From positions 1 through 6,261 of the forward strand of contig QMUF01000095.1 of NCBI GenBank assembly GCA_003663525.1: a stretch of 6,261 bases of DNA, in the 5' to 3' direction. Under the pieces are notes generated by a model. The model saw only the letters and a list, made by a program, of their open reading frames with translations. It searched no databases and was not told the origin of the DNA. Both the position numbers and the translations under genes were made by a program. Source of the DNA: Thermococci archaeon (lineage in GTDB: Archaea; Methanobacteriota_B; Thermococci; Thermococcales; Thermococcaceae). Positions 1-6,204 of this stretch are shown here, piece after piece. The first letter of the stretch is position 1. Every line of letters begins with the position of its first letter.

Positions 1-2320
1 CTTGAATTGTTTTCCCAGCTTTACCATACCATTCAATGTGTTCCGCTGATAAGTATCTATCTCTGGCTTTAACAAGCTTCTCTTTATATAATCGTTCTTT
101 CTCACTTAATGCAGCTTTATCTTGAGTAGAAAAATCATTGAATTTTTCTGAATATTTAATATGCTCAATTGCCATAAGATTAAAGATAATTTCAGTTACA
201 GGAATGGGTTCTTTGGGAATTGCAACTACAATTCGTTTAGACGGATTTTTGGAAACCAAAACGCGTGCCTTGTCAATACTCTCTCGATCTTCACAAATTA
301 CATAAAGTGCCACTCCTTCATAACTCTTTTTGAAATTACTTTCAGATTGTCTTTCTCGCTCTATGTATTCAAAAAATGAAAGTTCATTACCTTCGATTTT
401 TTGGGTTGAAGACAGATCGTTTGGCAAGCAAAACATACGAAGAAGTCTTTTATCTTCATTATGGTTTTGGTTATAATTTTTCGCCTCTATATAAATAGAA
501 TCACGTGTCAAGGGGACAAACTGCTTTAGATTATCTACTATATCTTTAGGATAGTTCTCCTCTTCAGATTTGAAATCATCTATCATTCGGTCAATATCTA
601 TTATGTCACTTCGTTTAAATTCATAGACATCATTAATATGATTATAATAAAGCACCCTAGCCTTCGTAAGCTTTTCAAGTCGATTCTCGAGCTGTTTTCT
701 TTGTTCATTGGTACTGAGATTCAGTGAAAAGAGAAGATTTTCTTTACTATTATTGACAGCCACAATCTCGTGTATTAGCATAACCTTCAAGATACGTTCC
801 ATCAGTTCATCTTTCTCATCAAACAACTTTCCTTGTTTTTTTTGGCTAACATATTTATTAAGTTCTCTTACAGTTGTTTCATAATTCTTCACATGTTCTC
901 TTGTTGTCTCCCGGAGTTCTTTATTTGTAGAAACAAGGGAATCTTTAAAGTAGGTAAAAAGTAGATCAGTGGTATAAAGAGCAAGACGACCTTCACTATC
1001 TAATATATCTGTATTTTGAATAAACCAAGGATAAGAGCCTTCCACGCTTTTAAACTCACCTGAAAAAAACGTAAAAACTGATCTATTATCAGAACCTATT
1101 TCTTTTGCCAGATTTAACAGACAATAAGTCGCCATTGGATGCATTGGGTAAATGTCTTCAATAATCTTTGCCCGCAATCTGGGGGCAGGGAGCCAATTAA
1201 AGATATTTAGTCTGTTGCAATCTTTAGTGAATTGGTTAAAAAGGCTTCTGTGTTTAGCCACATGTTTTTGCCAAAGTGGATGTTTTTTCTGAGGAATAAC
1301 AATAGCGGAAATTATATCTTCCATACCCTCGGTCTGGAGTGCTATTTCATGGATTCGGTCTGATAGGGTGGAAAGATCAACTGCAGTAGTTGTCTTTGCA
1401 TAACTAATAAAAGATTTATGAGCTGTTCCTATGAAGATTAATTGATTGCCTTTCCAGTTCTTATGCCCATAGGTGCAAGCCTGAGAGAATGAGTGAAATG
1501 TATTAAGCCCAAGGCGTCCTTCTTGAAGGAGATACCCAAACTCATCAAATATTATCACTATTCCTTTAAATCGTTCCTGAAATTTTTTAGTACTATTAAT
1601 AGCTGTAAGAATATCTACAAGATTGTCTTTATTATATGTAAATTCATTTGTAGTAATATTCTTATGTATCTGACGAAATACCTGGAGTGCATCATGGTTA
1701 TATTCCTTAAGCCCTTTGATAAGTTTATCTACAGTCCAATTAGAGAATTTATCTTGGAGTTCTTCGCAAAAGAGCTTGTAGAAATCCAGCCGTATTTTCC
1801 CAGATTTCCAATTTTTCTGCCAGGCATTAATCTTCCTTATCGCTTCTTGGTAATGAGAATCTAAATCCCCTTCAAATTCTTCTTGCTTAAGAGCTTCATC
1901 AACAGCCTTCAGCACCAATTCTTCAAAGTCTCCTTTACTGGCAAATTCAGGTACAGCTACTAAATAACGCCCTTTAGCACGTTTATGCGAAAGAACTTTT
2001 GCCCGGCTTTCATCTTCTTCACTGTAAGATGTAAAAAATTCTTTTAGTTCAGGCACATCTGATTGATGCATAAAATAGTTAGCAAGCATCAGGCAGAGAT
2101 GTGATTTGCCGGTACCATAACTTCCCGTCAACAGATAACAACGTCTGTCTTTCGGATCGAGTGCCTTGGCAATGCGTTCAAAAACTTCCCTATGTGATTT
2201 TATTGGCTTATAACTCGCCATTCTACGACTACAAGTATCTGGATCAAAAAGCTCCTTGCGGAGGTCCACATAAGAGGCCATTCCACTTTTTATAGTTATA
2301 ATCTCTCTGATTTTACTCAT
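1..2320 (-). CDS. brxC: BrxC/PglY-like large P-loop ATPase of a BREX (probably type 3) system, 3' end outside window
   Basis: The frame opens at the ATG at 2320 and reads 773 codons without a stop to the left edge, so the C-terminus is missing. The N-terminal third is an AAA+/STAND-like ATPase. Walker A GSYGTGKS is at residues 66-73, Walker B IVIIFDE at 254-260, a sensor-1-like strand FIGTAHK at 296-302 and a possible arginine-finger region LSDRI at 319-323. The motifs YPMHPM (391-396) and NRSVFTFF (412-419) resemble the YPLHP and ERSLFxF signatures I associate with BrxC/PglY-type proteins. Family members usually exceed 1,000 residues, so a substantial part lies outside. Start support: an AAGGGGG ribosome-binding site nine bases upstream, and the gene follows the brxF-like gene by only 2 bp. 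BrxC is an essential cytoplasmic ATPase of BREX phage exclusion, with an unresolved biochemical role. The assignment to type 3 rests on the neighbouring BrxF-like gene. Alternatively it is a general DUF6079-type ATPase of a related defence system. Confidence 0.75.
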   Translation of the reverse strand, partial: MSKIREIITIKSGMASYVDLRKELFDPDTCSRRMASYKPIKSHREVFERIAKALDPKDRRCYLLTGSYGTGKSHLCLMLANYFMHQSDVPELKEFFTSYSEEDESRAKVLSHKRAKGRYLVAVPEFASKGDFEELVLKAVDEALKQEEFEGDLDSHYQEAIRKINAWQKNWKSGKIRLDFYKLFCEELQDKFSNWTVDKLIKGLKEYNHDALQVFRQIHKNITTNEFTYNKDNLVDILTAINSTKKFQERFKGIVIIFDEFGYLLQEGRLGLNTFHSFSQACTYGHKNWKGNQLIFIGTAHKSFISYAKTTTAVDLSTLSDRIHEIALQTEGMEDIISAIVIPQKKHPLWQKHVAKHRSLFNQFTKDCNRLNIFNWLPAPRLRAKIIEDIYPMHPMATYCLLNLAKEIGSDNRSVFTFFSGEFKSVEGSYPWFIQNTDILDSEGRLALYTTDLLFTYFKDSLVSTNKELRETTREHVKNYETTVRELNKYVSQKKQGKLFDEKDELMERILKVMLIHEIVAVNNSKENLLFSLNLSTNEQRKQLENRLEKLTKARVLYYNHINDVYEFKRSDIIDIDRMIDDFKSEEENYPKDIVDNLKQFVPLTRDSIYIEAKNYNQNHNEDKRLLRMFCLPNDLSSTQKIEGNELSFFEYIERERQSESNFKKSYEGVALYVICEDRESIDKARVLVSKNPSKRIVVAIPKEPIPVTEIIFNLMAIEHIKYSEKFNDFSTQDKAALSEKERLYKEKLVKARDRYLSAEHIEWYGKAGKTIQ

Positions 2321-2322
2321 AT

Positions 2323-2823
2323 TCAGGGGCCCCCTTCTAATGATTCTAATCTTTTTAAATGAAACACTCTTGTTTCTCCCTTGCTTGTGTTCAATTCCAA
2401 TTCCCTTATTTTTCGATTGGTCGTAAGAAAAAGCCCTAATGTTGCTTGATATGAAGGCTTAAATGAATCCCAATGTCGACGCAATAAACCAAAGAGTAAA
2501 TCGTATCCGTCTTCATCCCAGGTATTTAGGAGAAATTCTGCATTATCAACAATAAGAAGATTCGTCCCTTTAGCTTCTTCAACAAGTAAATATTCCAGAT
2601 CTTTAACACCAAAGATATCTATCTGACTTTTAAGTCTTTCATCTTTACCAAATCGCTCAAGCAAATCTAAGTATTTACCACCTACATATTTAGCAAGTTG
2701 TCTGGCATATTTAGATTTACCACTTACAGGGTCACTATGAACAATAAATGTTCTATGACGTTCTCCTGAAAGTGCCTTGATAAATTCCTTTAAATTAACC
2801 AAATTATATTGAACCATATTCAT
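2323..2823 (-). CDS. brxF: BrxF-like small P-loop protein (BREX type 3)
   Basis: A 166-residue protein that is essentially one compact P-loop domain. The Walker A loop is at residues 30-37 (SDPVSGKS). The GKS end is intact, but serine replaces the first glycine of the consensus. Walker B is LLIVDNAEFLL at 89-99, with the aspartate at 93 and a possible catalytic glutamate at 96. A sensor-like strand LGLFLTTN is at 129-136. Size, domain content and position directly before a BrxC-like gene fit BrxF, the small ATPase that marks BREX type 3; its precise role in phage exclusion is not known. The ATG at 2823 overlaps the stop of the DUF4007 gene as ATGA. The AAGGA at 2823-2827 touches this ATG but sits five bases before a second ATG at 2817 (Met3), so translation may really begin at Met3. 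A generic AAA-type nucleotidase is the fallback reading. Confidence 0.72.
   Translation of the reverse strand: MNMVQYNLVNLKEFIKALSGERHRTFIVHSDPVSGKSKYARQLAKYVGGKYLDLLERFGKDERLKSQIDIFGVKDLEYLLVEEAKGTNLLIVDNAEFLLNTWDEDGYDLLFGLLRRHWDSFKPSYQATLGLFLTTNRKIRELELNTSKGETRVFHLKRLESLEGGP
2330..2336 (-). promoter_or_regulatory. Ribosome-binding site of the brxC-like gene
   Basis: AAGGGGG lies inside the last codons of the brxF-like gene, nine bases before the ATG at 2320. It supports that start and, with the 2-bp intergenic gap, suggests that the two proteins are translated in a coupled way. Confidence 0.55.
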
Positions 2824-3644
2824 CCTTCATAAAATTGCTTAACAATATCTAACCAATACACATTAGAACGAAAACGTATCTGATCCAGATTTGCTCTTGA
2901 TTCAATTGATATACGACGTTCTGTGTGCAATCGCTCAAGAGACAGGCGCAATTGATGCTCAGAAACATGAAACACCCTACCGGGTGAATTCTGTTCTTTT
3001 ATTAAATGCTCAATTTCAATTCCTGTAGCTCCCCTTATATACCGATCTCTGTATAGATAACAGGAGGCAAGAATACACATATCTGGAACCTCAACTGATT
3101 CATTCAGTCGATAAATAGTATTTGAAAGCTTACAAATATATTCAAGACGGCTAAACTTTTGCTCTGTGTAAGCATTAAAAAAAGACTGAATCTCTTTGGA
3201 TAAATGTTTTTTCAAAGTTTTTTCTGAAAAGTGGCCATTCAAATCGCTAAAATATGTTCTGGCAACTTCGGTAGTAACTTTGTTTTCTTTAGGAAAGACA
3301 CAATTTATTAGTCGATTCCAAACTATATATTTTTTATCCGATGCTATGGTATAATGAAGAAACCATAGAGTTTCGTCTTTATCAAAAAAAGGATCCTGTT
3401 TGCTTATCAGCTCGCCAAGTTCGGTTGGCTTACAACTTCCCCGGGTTAATAACCCTAATGCCACTCCATAACTTGTTAGATTTTCAACCATGCGAGGTGA
3501 CATTCCTAAAGCCGATGCCAACTCTTTCTGCGTGAAACGAGAAATATCTGGTCTGCCTACCACGTAATGCAATAGACGTGATAAATGCTCAAAACGTAAG
3601 TAGTATCCATTTGATAATTGGAGTTTCATTTTAGGCTTATCCAT
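2820..3644 (-). CDS. DUF4007 family protein, BREX-linked accessory gene
   Basis: A 274-residue protein that I recognise as DUF4007-like. Residues 37-66 look like a helix-turn-helix (FTQKELASALGMS, then RMVENLTSYGVALGLL). They are followed by PTELGELI (73-80) and the family-like block DPFFDKDETLWFLHYTIAS (84-102). A second conserved stretch, FSEKTLKKHLSKEIQSFFNAYT, is split across 139-160. No enzymatic motif, signal peptide or membrane segment is visible. DUF4007 proteins occur in phage-defence loci, including Dnd-like and Pgl-like ones, but have no established function. A DNA-binding or specificity role is inference from the helix-turn-helix. The start overlaps the preceding gene by 8 bp and has AAGGA eight bases upstream. 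The remnant copy near 6085-6208 matches from Met6 (3629) onward, so Met6 is the alternative start. The gene's last codons overlap the brxF-like start. Confidence 0.78.
   Translation of the reverse strand: MDKPKMKLQLSNGYYLRFEHLSRLLHYVVGRPDISRFTQKELASALGMSPRMVENLTSYGVALGLLTRGSCKPTELGELISKQDPFFDKDETLWFLHYTIASDKKYIVWNRLINCVFPKENKVTTEVARTYFSDLNGHFSEKTLKKHLSKEIQSFFNAYTEQKFSRLEYICKLSNTIYRLNESVEVPDMCILASCYLYRDRYIRGATGIEIEHLIKEQNSPGRVFHVSEHQLRLSLERLHTERRISIESRANLDQIRFRSNVYWLDIVKQFYEG
2823..2827 (-). promoter_or_regulatory. Ribosome-binding site that decides the brxF start
   Basis: AAGGA overlaps the annotated ATG (2823) but has proper five-base spacing to the in-frame ATG at 2815-2817. Either ribosomes re-initiate at the ATGA overlap, or the protein starts at Met3 and is 164 residues long. 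Confidence 0.45.
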
Positions 3645-4242
3645 TTAAATGTTCCTTCAAATAAATTTTACCCTTCTCCGTAATCTCCCAGATACCACGA
3701 GGTGAACCCCTTTTTATTAAACCTTCTTTAACCATTGTATTTCTTTCCCAGCAGGCTGTATTTCTCCATCGAGAATCAGTTCCAGAGGGTAGAAGTTCAA
3801 GGTCAACCTTATTTAATATGTCTTTCATTTTTTCATATACTTTTTCCAATATTTCATTTATCCTCCCCTGACCACCTAATTCTGTTAAAACTTGCAGAAT
3901 AGGAATTCTGTATTGAGATTCTGGAGTTTTAAGCCCTTTTTTAATCTTTTGTCTAATTTGTCCTGTTCCTTTAATTTTGTTAATATCATGACCGTCTTGG
4001 TCTTTGATACTTATTCCTCCTCGCCTTGTAACAGTAAGTTCGAGCCTGTAAATATTCAATAATTCCTGGGCTTCTTTTACCAATGCTATCGCTTTCTCTA
4101 TTCGTTCCTTTTTTAATCTTTCCAATTTCTGTTTTTCTTCATAGGCTTCTTTTGCTTTGGTATAAATCCCAAGTTTTCTAAGAGTTTCTTCTGGCAGTGT
4201 TTCATAAAGGTTCATTAATTCGTCTTTTGAAAGTCCTTTCAT
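3637..4242 (-). CDS. Coiled-coil plus Mrr_N-like winged-helix protein
   Basis: A 201-residue basic protein and the first gene of the packed operon. Residues 29-65 are rich in Lys, Glu and Leu and probably form a coiled coil (KEAYEEKQKLERLKKERIEK and onward). A short region with RRGG at 73-76 follows. Residues 106-200 resemble the Mrr N-terminal winged helix: TPESQYRIPILQVLTELGG, then a conserved-looking LPSG at 151-154, the helix WRNTACWERNTMVKEGLI (159-176) and the wing GIWEITEKG (183-191). No Mrr nuclease domain follows, so this is a stand-alone DNA-binding module, perhaps a dimer through the coiled coil. A role as operon regulator or as a DNA-recognition partner of the BREX proteins is inference. 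The start has AGAGG six bases upstream. The stop overlaps the DUF4007 start. The twin dyads at 4340-4377 are a plausible binding site for it. Confidence 0.66.
   Translation of the reverse strand: MKGLSKDELMNLYETLPEETLRKLGIYTKAKEAYEEKQKLERLKKERIEKAIALVKEAQELLNIYRLELTVTRRGGISIKDQDGHDINKIKGTGQIRQKIKKGLKTPESQYRIPILQVLTELGGQGRINEILEKVYEKMKDILNKVDLELLPSGTDSRWRNTACWERNTMVKEGLIKRGSPRGIWEITEKGKIYLKEHLNG
3653..3657 (-). promoter_or_regulatory. Ribosome-binding site of the DUF4007 gene
   Basis: AAGGA lies within the final codons of the preceding gene, eight bases before the ATG at 3644. It favours that start over Met6 at 3629, which has only a weak GGAT upstream. Confidence 0.5.
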
Positions 4243-4248
4243 TTTATA

Positions 4249-4253
4249 CCTCT
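4249..4253 (-). promoter_or_regulatory. Ribosome-binding site of the Mrr_N-like gene
   Basis: AGAGG lies six bases before the ATG at 4242. It is the only ribosome-binding site of this operon that is not inside another gene, which fits this gene being first in the transcript. Confidence 0.5.
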
Positions 4254-4339
4254 TATGCCTATATTCTCAGCTTATATTTATGGGCTTCTTCGTATTTTAT
4301 TTGGGCTTGTTCAAATATATGTATATGTCCGCACCTATT

Positions 4340-4377
4340 TACGTGCGCGCACGTATTATTTGCGTGCATACACGTAT
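4340..4377. promoter_or_regulatory. Twin dyad-symmetric sites, candidate operator of the BREX-like operon
   Basis: The 143-bp gap between the AlbA_2 gene and the operon holds a perfect 16-bp palindrome at 4340-4355 (TACGTGCGCGCACGTA). A second, imperfect dyad lies at 4361-4376 (TGCGTGCATACACGTA, 6 of 8 pairs). The 17-base units starting at 4341 and 4362 match at 13 positions and are 21 bp apart, two turns of the helix, as expected for two dimers bound on the same DNA face. The candidates to bind here are the Mrr_N-like protein or the AlbA_2/winged-helix protein. No clear sigma-70 promoter could be placed with confidence in the gap. Confidence 0.45.
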
Positions 4378-4385
4378 TTTCATGC

Positions 4386-6062
4386 CTATTCTGACAAAAC
4401 ATAATAAGTACCTTTACCTTTACCTTTGCGTGAAAGTTTTCCTTTCTTCCACAATTTTGTCAAAAGTCTATTTGCTTGAAACACTGTAATTTTACAAAGT
4501 TCGGCAGTTTCTCCTCTCTTTATCTTCCCATGCCCTTTGACATACTGAAGTACCATCTGTTCTTGTTGAATTGGTTCAAATCCTCGTATTCGTACATATC
4601 CAGCCTTTTTTCCAAAAACTCTATAAACACTTGCAGCAAGGTGGTATACTCTTCCCCGTTTTTCTCCTTTTGCTTCTATAATGCCATATTCGACAAGACG
4701 TTCCAGTGTGGAGCGAGCATCCCCTTCTGTCTTTTGGGTTAATTCCATTGCCCGAGTGATATCAATTCGGCGTTCATGTTGAAGTTCATTTAGAATAATT
4801 AAAGCATCCAGAGAAAGACTATGTCCTGCCCTTTCCTGTTCAACTACCCATTTGCAAAAATCAAGATTTGCAGGACCACCGCGTAATATTACTGTTACAT
4901 TCTCTTCTGTAGTTCTGCCATAATCAGGAACCGGGCGACCGTATCTTACCTGTCCTTCAAAGATTGTATCAATCCCTCGGCCTGTTCGTTCAACAAGACC
5001 GATTCTTTTAAAAACATCAGCTAAACGTGGGTTTCTTGGTTTTGGGGGTGTAACAAGTAAATTATTAAGAGTTACCCCTTCTACAAAACCTCCTGGATTG
5101 CTTATCTCTATTCTATCTTCATACAATTGAAAATGGACAGCCCCAAGTTTTTGATAATCTCTGTGTATAAGCGCATTAAGAAATGCTTCTCTTATACCTT
5201 GTTCGGAATAGTCAGGAATACCTAATCGAAACAAACCAACCATTACTTCTTCTTCCCTATTTCTGGCTTGAAACTGACTCATAATCTCTTCCATTATTCG
5301 TAACAATGGCCAGCGAAAAAAGTTATTGACCTCAACCTTTGTCCCTTTTAATACCTGAAAGGCAACTTCATGGGAAGGAACATTTTTCTTTAATATCTCT
5401 TCATTTCCTAACAGGAGTACTCCTGCAAGAGTAGCATGTTTTGGTTCTATGTCTCCTTTAACTAGGCCAAGGGCTTTAGCCATTTCAAAATCATCAAGAT
5501 CAAGTAATGTCTTATCTCCGCGATATTGCTTTATTATCTGTCTTAACCGTTCAAATTCAATGGGTTCGAGGTCTTCCCATTCTACAGAAGTTACAGGTTG
5601 GGCAGTTAAATCAAAAAGTCCAAGTTTGCTCCTTCGGGATTCCATTTCATGAGCATAAAAGGGCACACATCCAGGTTTACCCGTGCCCATAATTGCACGG
5701 CGGATATATAAACCACTGGCAGTACATACAGGTCTTTCAGAACGTGGTACTTTAATTACGATAATGGATTTTTCGTTAATAGTAATGATTTCAATCTCCA
5801 CATGAAGATTTGGCACAGTATTATTAAATATTGCTGCCTTGAGTCTTAATGTGTCAGTTAAATTCCCATGCCGGGGTCTTGCTCCAGTAATTCTACCATC
5901 GTCTTCTACACCAATTAGAAGCAAGCCACCTTCTCTATTAGCAAGACATACTACTGTCTTATATAACTCATTGTCAGAAAGAGATGATTTCTCTTCACCT
6001 TTAAACTCTATAGTTAATGATTCGCCTTTAGAGATAACATTTAGAACTTCTTCTTTAGTCAT
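4386..6062 (-). CDS. AlbA_2 (Schlafen-like) / GHKL-ATPase-like / winged-helix protein, COG2865-like
   Basis: A 558-residue cytoplasmic protein. Residues 11-125 form an AlbA_2 (Schlafen AlbA) domain, with ESLTIEFKGE at 14-23 and ANREGGLLLIGVEDDGRITG at 41-60. Residues about 290-370 look like the C-terminal GHKL-type ATPase module of COG2865 proteins: REAFLNALIHRDY (291-303, with the N-box asparagine 296), DRIEISNPGG (316-325) and GLVERTGRGIDTI (355-367). Two winged helices follow, at about 415-475 and 496-556, the last ending in a lysine/glycine-rich basic wing. Such proteins are often annotated as RecG-like helicases or transcriptional regulators, but no helicase motifs are present here. They are common in defence islands; their biochemical activity is largely unsettled. 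GAGGAGA eight bases upstream supports the start. The upstream 49-codon remnant frame ends in ATGA over this start, so translation may be coupled. A regulatory or nucleic-acid-sensing role for the BREX-like operon is inference. Confidence 0.84.
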   Translation of the reverse strand: MTKEEVLNVISKGESLTIEFKGEEKSSLSDNELYKTVVCLANREGGLLLIGVEDDGRITGARPRHGNLTDTLRLKAAIFNNTVPNLHVEIEIITINEKSIIVIKVPRSERPVCTASGLYIRRAIMGTGKPGCVPFYAHEMESRRSKLGLFDLTAQPVTSVEWEDLEPIEFERLRQIIKQYRGDKTLLDLDDFEMAKALGLVKGDIEPKHATLAGVLLLGNEEILKKNVPSHEVAFQVLKGTKVEVNNFFRWPLLRIMEEIMSQFQARNREEEVMVGLFRLGIPDYSEQGIREAFLNALIHRDYQKLGAVHFQLYEDRIEISNPGGFVEGVTLNNLLVTPPKPRNPRLADVFKRIGLVERTGRGIDTIFEGQVRYGRPVPDYGRTTEENVTVILRGGPANLDFCKWVVEQERAGHSLSLDALIILNELQHERRIDITRAMELTQKTEGDARSTLERLVEYGIIEAKGEKRGRVYHLAASVYRVFGKKAGYVRIRGFEPIQQEQMVLQYVKGHGKIKRGETAELCKITVFQANRLLTKLWKKGKLSRKGKGKGTYYVLSE

Positions 6063-6070
6063 AAAATAAG

Positions 6071-6077
6071 TCTCCTC
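6071..6077 (-). promoter_or_regulatory. Ribosome-binding site of the AlbA_2 gene
   Basis: GAGGAGA lies eight bases before the ATG at 6062 and is the strongest Shine-Dalgarno sequence in the window. It sits immediately downstream of the point where similarity to the DUF4007 gene ends. Confidence 0.6.
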
Positions 6078-6115
6078 TTTTTATGCCTACCACATAATGC
6101 AGTAGACGTAACAGA

Positions 6116-6134
6116 CCTGCCTGCGGCAGGCAGG
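6116..6134. repeat. 19-bp GC-rich palindromic element
   Basis: CCTGCCTGCGGCAGGCAGG has perfect 9-bp arms around one central base. It is absent from the homologous position in the intact DUF4007 gene (between 3585 and 3586), so it reads as a precise insertion. No target-site duplication is visible. It shares the outer CCTGCCTG with the 30-bp element eleven bases to its right. Confidence 0.75.
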
Positions 6135-6145
6135 TGCTCAAAACG

Positions 6146-6175
6146 CCTGCCTGTGCGTATTCGTACGCAGACAGG
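6146..6175. repeat. 30-bp imperfect palindromic element, inserted in frame
   Basis: It starts with CCTGCCTG and ends with ACAGG. The inner arms TGCGTA and TACGCA flank a four-base TTCG loop, and the outer arms pair imperfectly. It is absent between 3596 and 3597 of the intact DUF4007 gene. At 30 bp it adds exactly ten codons (PVCVRIRTGR on the minus strand) without shifting the frame. This is reminiscent of small palindromic elements that invade genes in some bacteria. Confidence 0.72.
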
Positions 6176-6204
6176 TAAGTAGTATCCGGTAGATAATTGA
6201 AGCT

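Noticed and set aside
1493..1864. A 123-codon open frame on the plus strand
   Set aside because: It is antisense to the well-supported brxC-like ATPase, including the stretch just after its Walker B codons. Its translation is a low-complexity mix of Phe, Ile and Lys without a domain.
2326..2333. GGGGCCCC at the brxF-brxC junction as a regulatory hairpin over the ribosome-binding site
   Set aside because: There is no loop between the two arms, so they cannot fold on themselves. It is most simply the glycine-proline codons at the end of the brxF-like gene.
4340..4355. Perfect palindrome as a rho-independent terminator of the AlbA_2 gene
   Set aside because: As RNA it could form only about six pairs with a four-base loop, and no run of U follows on the minus strand. 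The tandem copy 21 bp away fits an operator better.
4197..4742. Three plus-strand open frames of 65 to 88 codons around the gap and the 3' end of the AlbA_2 gene
   Set aside because: They are rich in Cys, Phe, Tyr and Ser, as expected from reading AT-rich coding DNA backwards. They have no ribosome-binding site worth noting and overlap the AlbA_2 winged-helix codons.
5449..6069. Plus-strand open frames of 61 to 76 codons
   Set aside because: They are antisense shadows of the AlbA_2 domain and the following region, with no recognisable protein features.
6116..6175. The paired palindromes as a CRISPR array
   Set aside because: The two repeats differ in length and core, are separated by only 11 bases, and the material between them is homologous to the DUF4007 gene rather than a spacer.
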